NCBI RefSeq assembly: GCF_019417665.1
Contig: NZ_DXUU01000026.1
Location: 1-38,503, forward strand
From: Ruminococcus sp.
Lineage (GTDB): Bacteria; Bacillota; Clostridia; Oscillospirales; Ruminococcaceae
Direction: 5' to 3'
Length of the DNA stretch: 38,503 bases
This document shows positions 37,411-38,503 of this stretch, piece after piece (positions within the stretch are counted from its first letter, which is position 1; every line of letters begins with the position of its first letter). Below the pieces are notes generated by a model, which saw only the letters and a list, made by a program, of their open reading frames with translations, was not told the DNA's origin and did not search any database. A program made the position numbers and the translations under genes.

Positions 37411-38503
37411 TTATGAAATGATCGTATCCCAGCTGCAATCTGTACCCACAGAATGTCGAGTGTAATAGCACAGGATATAATAGGCATCATTGGCGTTGAT
37501 ACTGCCGTTTTGATCCACATCCATGGCGGAAAGTTGGGCATTTGTAAAGCCCGTGGATGTACCAACAGACTGTTTCGCATAGGCAGTAAGCGTCAGATAG
37601 GCATCGTTTGCGTCAATATTTTTGTCGCCGTTGATATCACCCCGGGATGGCGTACCGCCGCTGCTGATGTTGTATGTAGTATCGCTGGCTCGGAGCACAT
37701 AGTCACTGCCTTGCAGTTTTATGGTTTTGCCGCCAGAGGCAGTGATGCTATAAGTACCGTCAGCATTTTTGGGAATGTTGGTGTAGGCGAATAGTGCTGC
37801 GGAATTGGATAGGCGTGGGTTTTCATATCCCACCAGGAACAGCCCGTTGGTAGCGTCTAGATAATACCATTTTTCTGAAGAAGTGCCCACATTCAATCCG
37901 ATGATGTTCCAGACGTGATTGGCACCATTTTTGCGGAATGTTTGCAATGTGGCGGACATATTTCTCTGCTGCACCTGTTCGATCATTTTTTCTATCAGTT
38001 CTGTATATGCTGAACATACGCCTACCCCGGCAGTTACAGGACCGATCGCATTGTTGGAAAAGTAGTTGCAGAAAGACCAGGTGCCGGTTTTCCTCTTGAC
38101 ATCGCCGTAGGGATCCTCAATGTAGCTGTAGCCGTAGACGGTGTTCTGTCGGACATGCTGATAAACGGCATTGATGATGCCGGCATCTGCCATGCCTGCA
38201 TTGCAGTGGCTGCTGATGAGCATGTTGTAACAGTAGTTGTCAATAAGCGTATTCATATATGGTGTGTTATATAGAGCATTGGCAAGGGACATGGCGGAAT
38301 TGTCTTTGGTATATCCCCATGCTTTGGTTAATTTGCCGGAGGTATCATAAACTTCGATCTCCTTTCGCAGCTTTCCAGCGTTTTTAAAATCGTCTACGGG
38401 AATATCTGTTGTCTGTCCGTTCCAGCGGACATGTTCAATATGGCTGCCTATAAGAGCCTGTTCAGTATCTTTACACCAAGTTCTAAAAGAAGTATAATAA
38501 AAA
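37411..38503 (-). CDS. Transglutaminase-like protein with C-terminal dockerin (5' partial)
   Basis: The frame stays open to the right edge, so the N-terminus and signal lie outside; 363 residues are visible. The transglutaminase-like core has the triad Cys (GVGVCSAYTELIEKM), His (NHVWNIIGLN) and Asp (YYLDATNGLF). Members include peptidases and cross-linking enzymes, so the reaction is uncertain. A Ser/Gly linker follows (SSGGTPSRG), then a dockerin with GDINGDKNIDANDAYLTL and DVDQNGSINANDAYYIL. The Ala-Tyr at recognition positions matches the lysozyme loop rather than proteins A-C, hinting at another cohesin partner. Confidence 0.88.
   Translation of the reverse strand, partial: FYYTSFRTWCKDTEQALIGSHIEHVRWNGQTTDIPVDDFKNAGKLRKEIEVYDTSGKLTKAWGYTKDNSAMSLANALYNTPYMNTLIDNYCYNMLISSHCNAGMADAGIINAVYQHVRQNTVYGYSYIEDPYGDVKRKTGTWSFCNYFSNNAIGPVTAGVGVCSAYTELIEKMIEQVQQRNMSATLQTFRKNGANHVWNIIGLNVGTSSEKWYYLDATNGLFLVGYENPRLSNSAALFAYTNIPKNADGTYSITASGGKTIKLQGSDYVLRASDTTYNISSGGTPSRGDINGDKNIDANDAYLTLTAYAKQSVGTSTGFTNAQLSAMDVDQNGSINANDAYYILCYYTRHSVGTDCSWDTIIS

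Overview
The window looks like chromosome of a low-to-mid GC Gram-positive gut clostridium, most likely a Ruminococcus-type member of the Oscillospiraceae. The grounds are near-consensus sigma-A promoters and AGGAGG ribosome binding sites, a T-box in front of pheST, CIRCE heat-shock control, a rubredoxin-first rubrerythrin, a class B sortase, and at least five secreted proteins with dockerin-type calcium loops. I saw no transposase, integrase, phage module or CRISPR array. The species is inferred from gene content only.

Layout. 1-590: the 3' end of 23S rRNA, then tRNA-Lys, tRNA-Glu, 5S rRNA and tRNA-Asn behind their own perfect promoter. 614-4904: a lipoprotein, a small reverse-strand protein, nicotinamidase and nicotinate phosphoribosyltransferase (NAD salvage), and hisC. 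4979-8540: an XRE regulator with a likely operator, a CIRCE-controlled Hsp20, and a TetR-ABC ATPase-permease operon with tandem operator repeats. 8677-8921: a block of eight hairpins with no gene. 8925-13409: a membrane protein, a cytidylate-kinase-like protein, a cyclophilin, a Fur-family regulator, small proteins and a GIY-YIG protein. 13605-18295: a Wzz-like membrane protein, rubrerythrin, and a 728-residue Sel1-repeat protein.

18361-20170 holds an antibiotic-resistance type ABC-F gene behind a leader with a perfect promoter, two coupled short ORFs, an intrinsic terminator and a competing antiterminator helix. This is the most interesting regulatory system seen here. Next come ogt, a small DUF4190-like protein, pheS-pheT with a Phe T-box (TTC specifier), and two membrane proteins.

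26367-38503 is a cell-surface and carbohydrate region. It has a GH25 lysozyme with a dockerin-like loop, a class B sortase, an NAD(P)H-hydrate dehydratase, a lipoprotein, three dockerin proteins in a row (two sharing a nearly identical 3' end), glycogen branching enzyme, class II fructose-bisphosphate aldolase, a 38-residue membrane peptide, and a transglutaminase-dockerin protein whose N-terminus lies beyond the right edge. The dockerin proteins are probably held at the surface by cohesin scaffoldins encoded elsewhere. Nicotinate salvage and hydrate repair are two separate NAD-maintenance steps in the same window.
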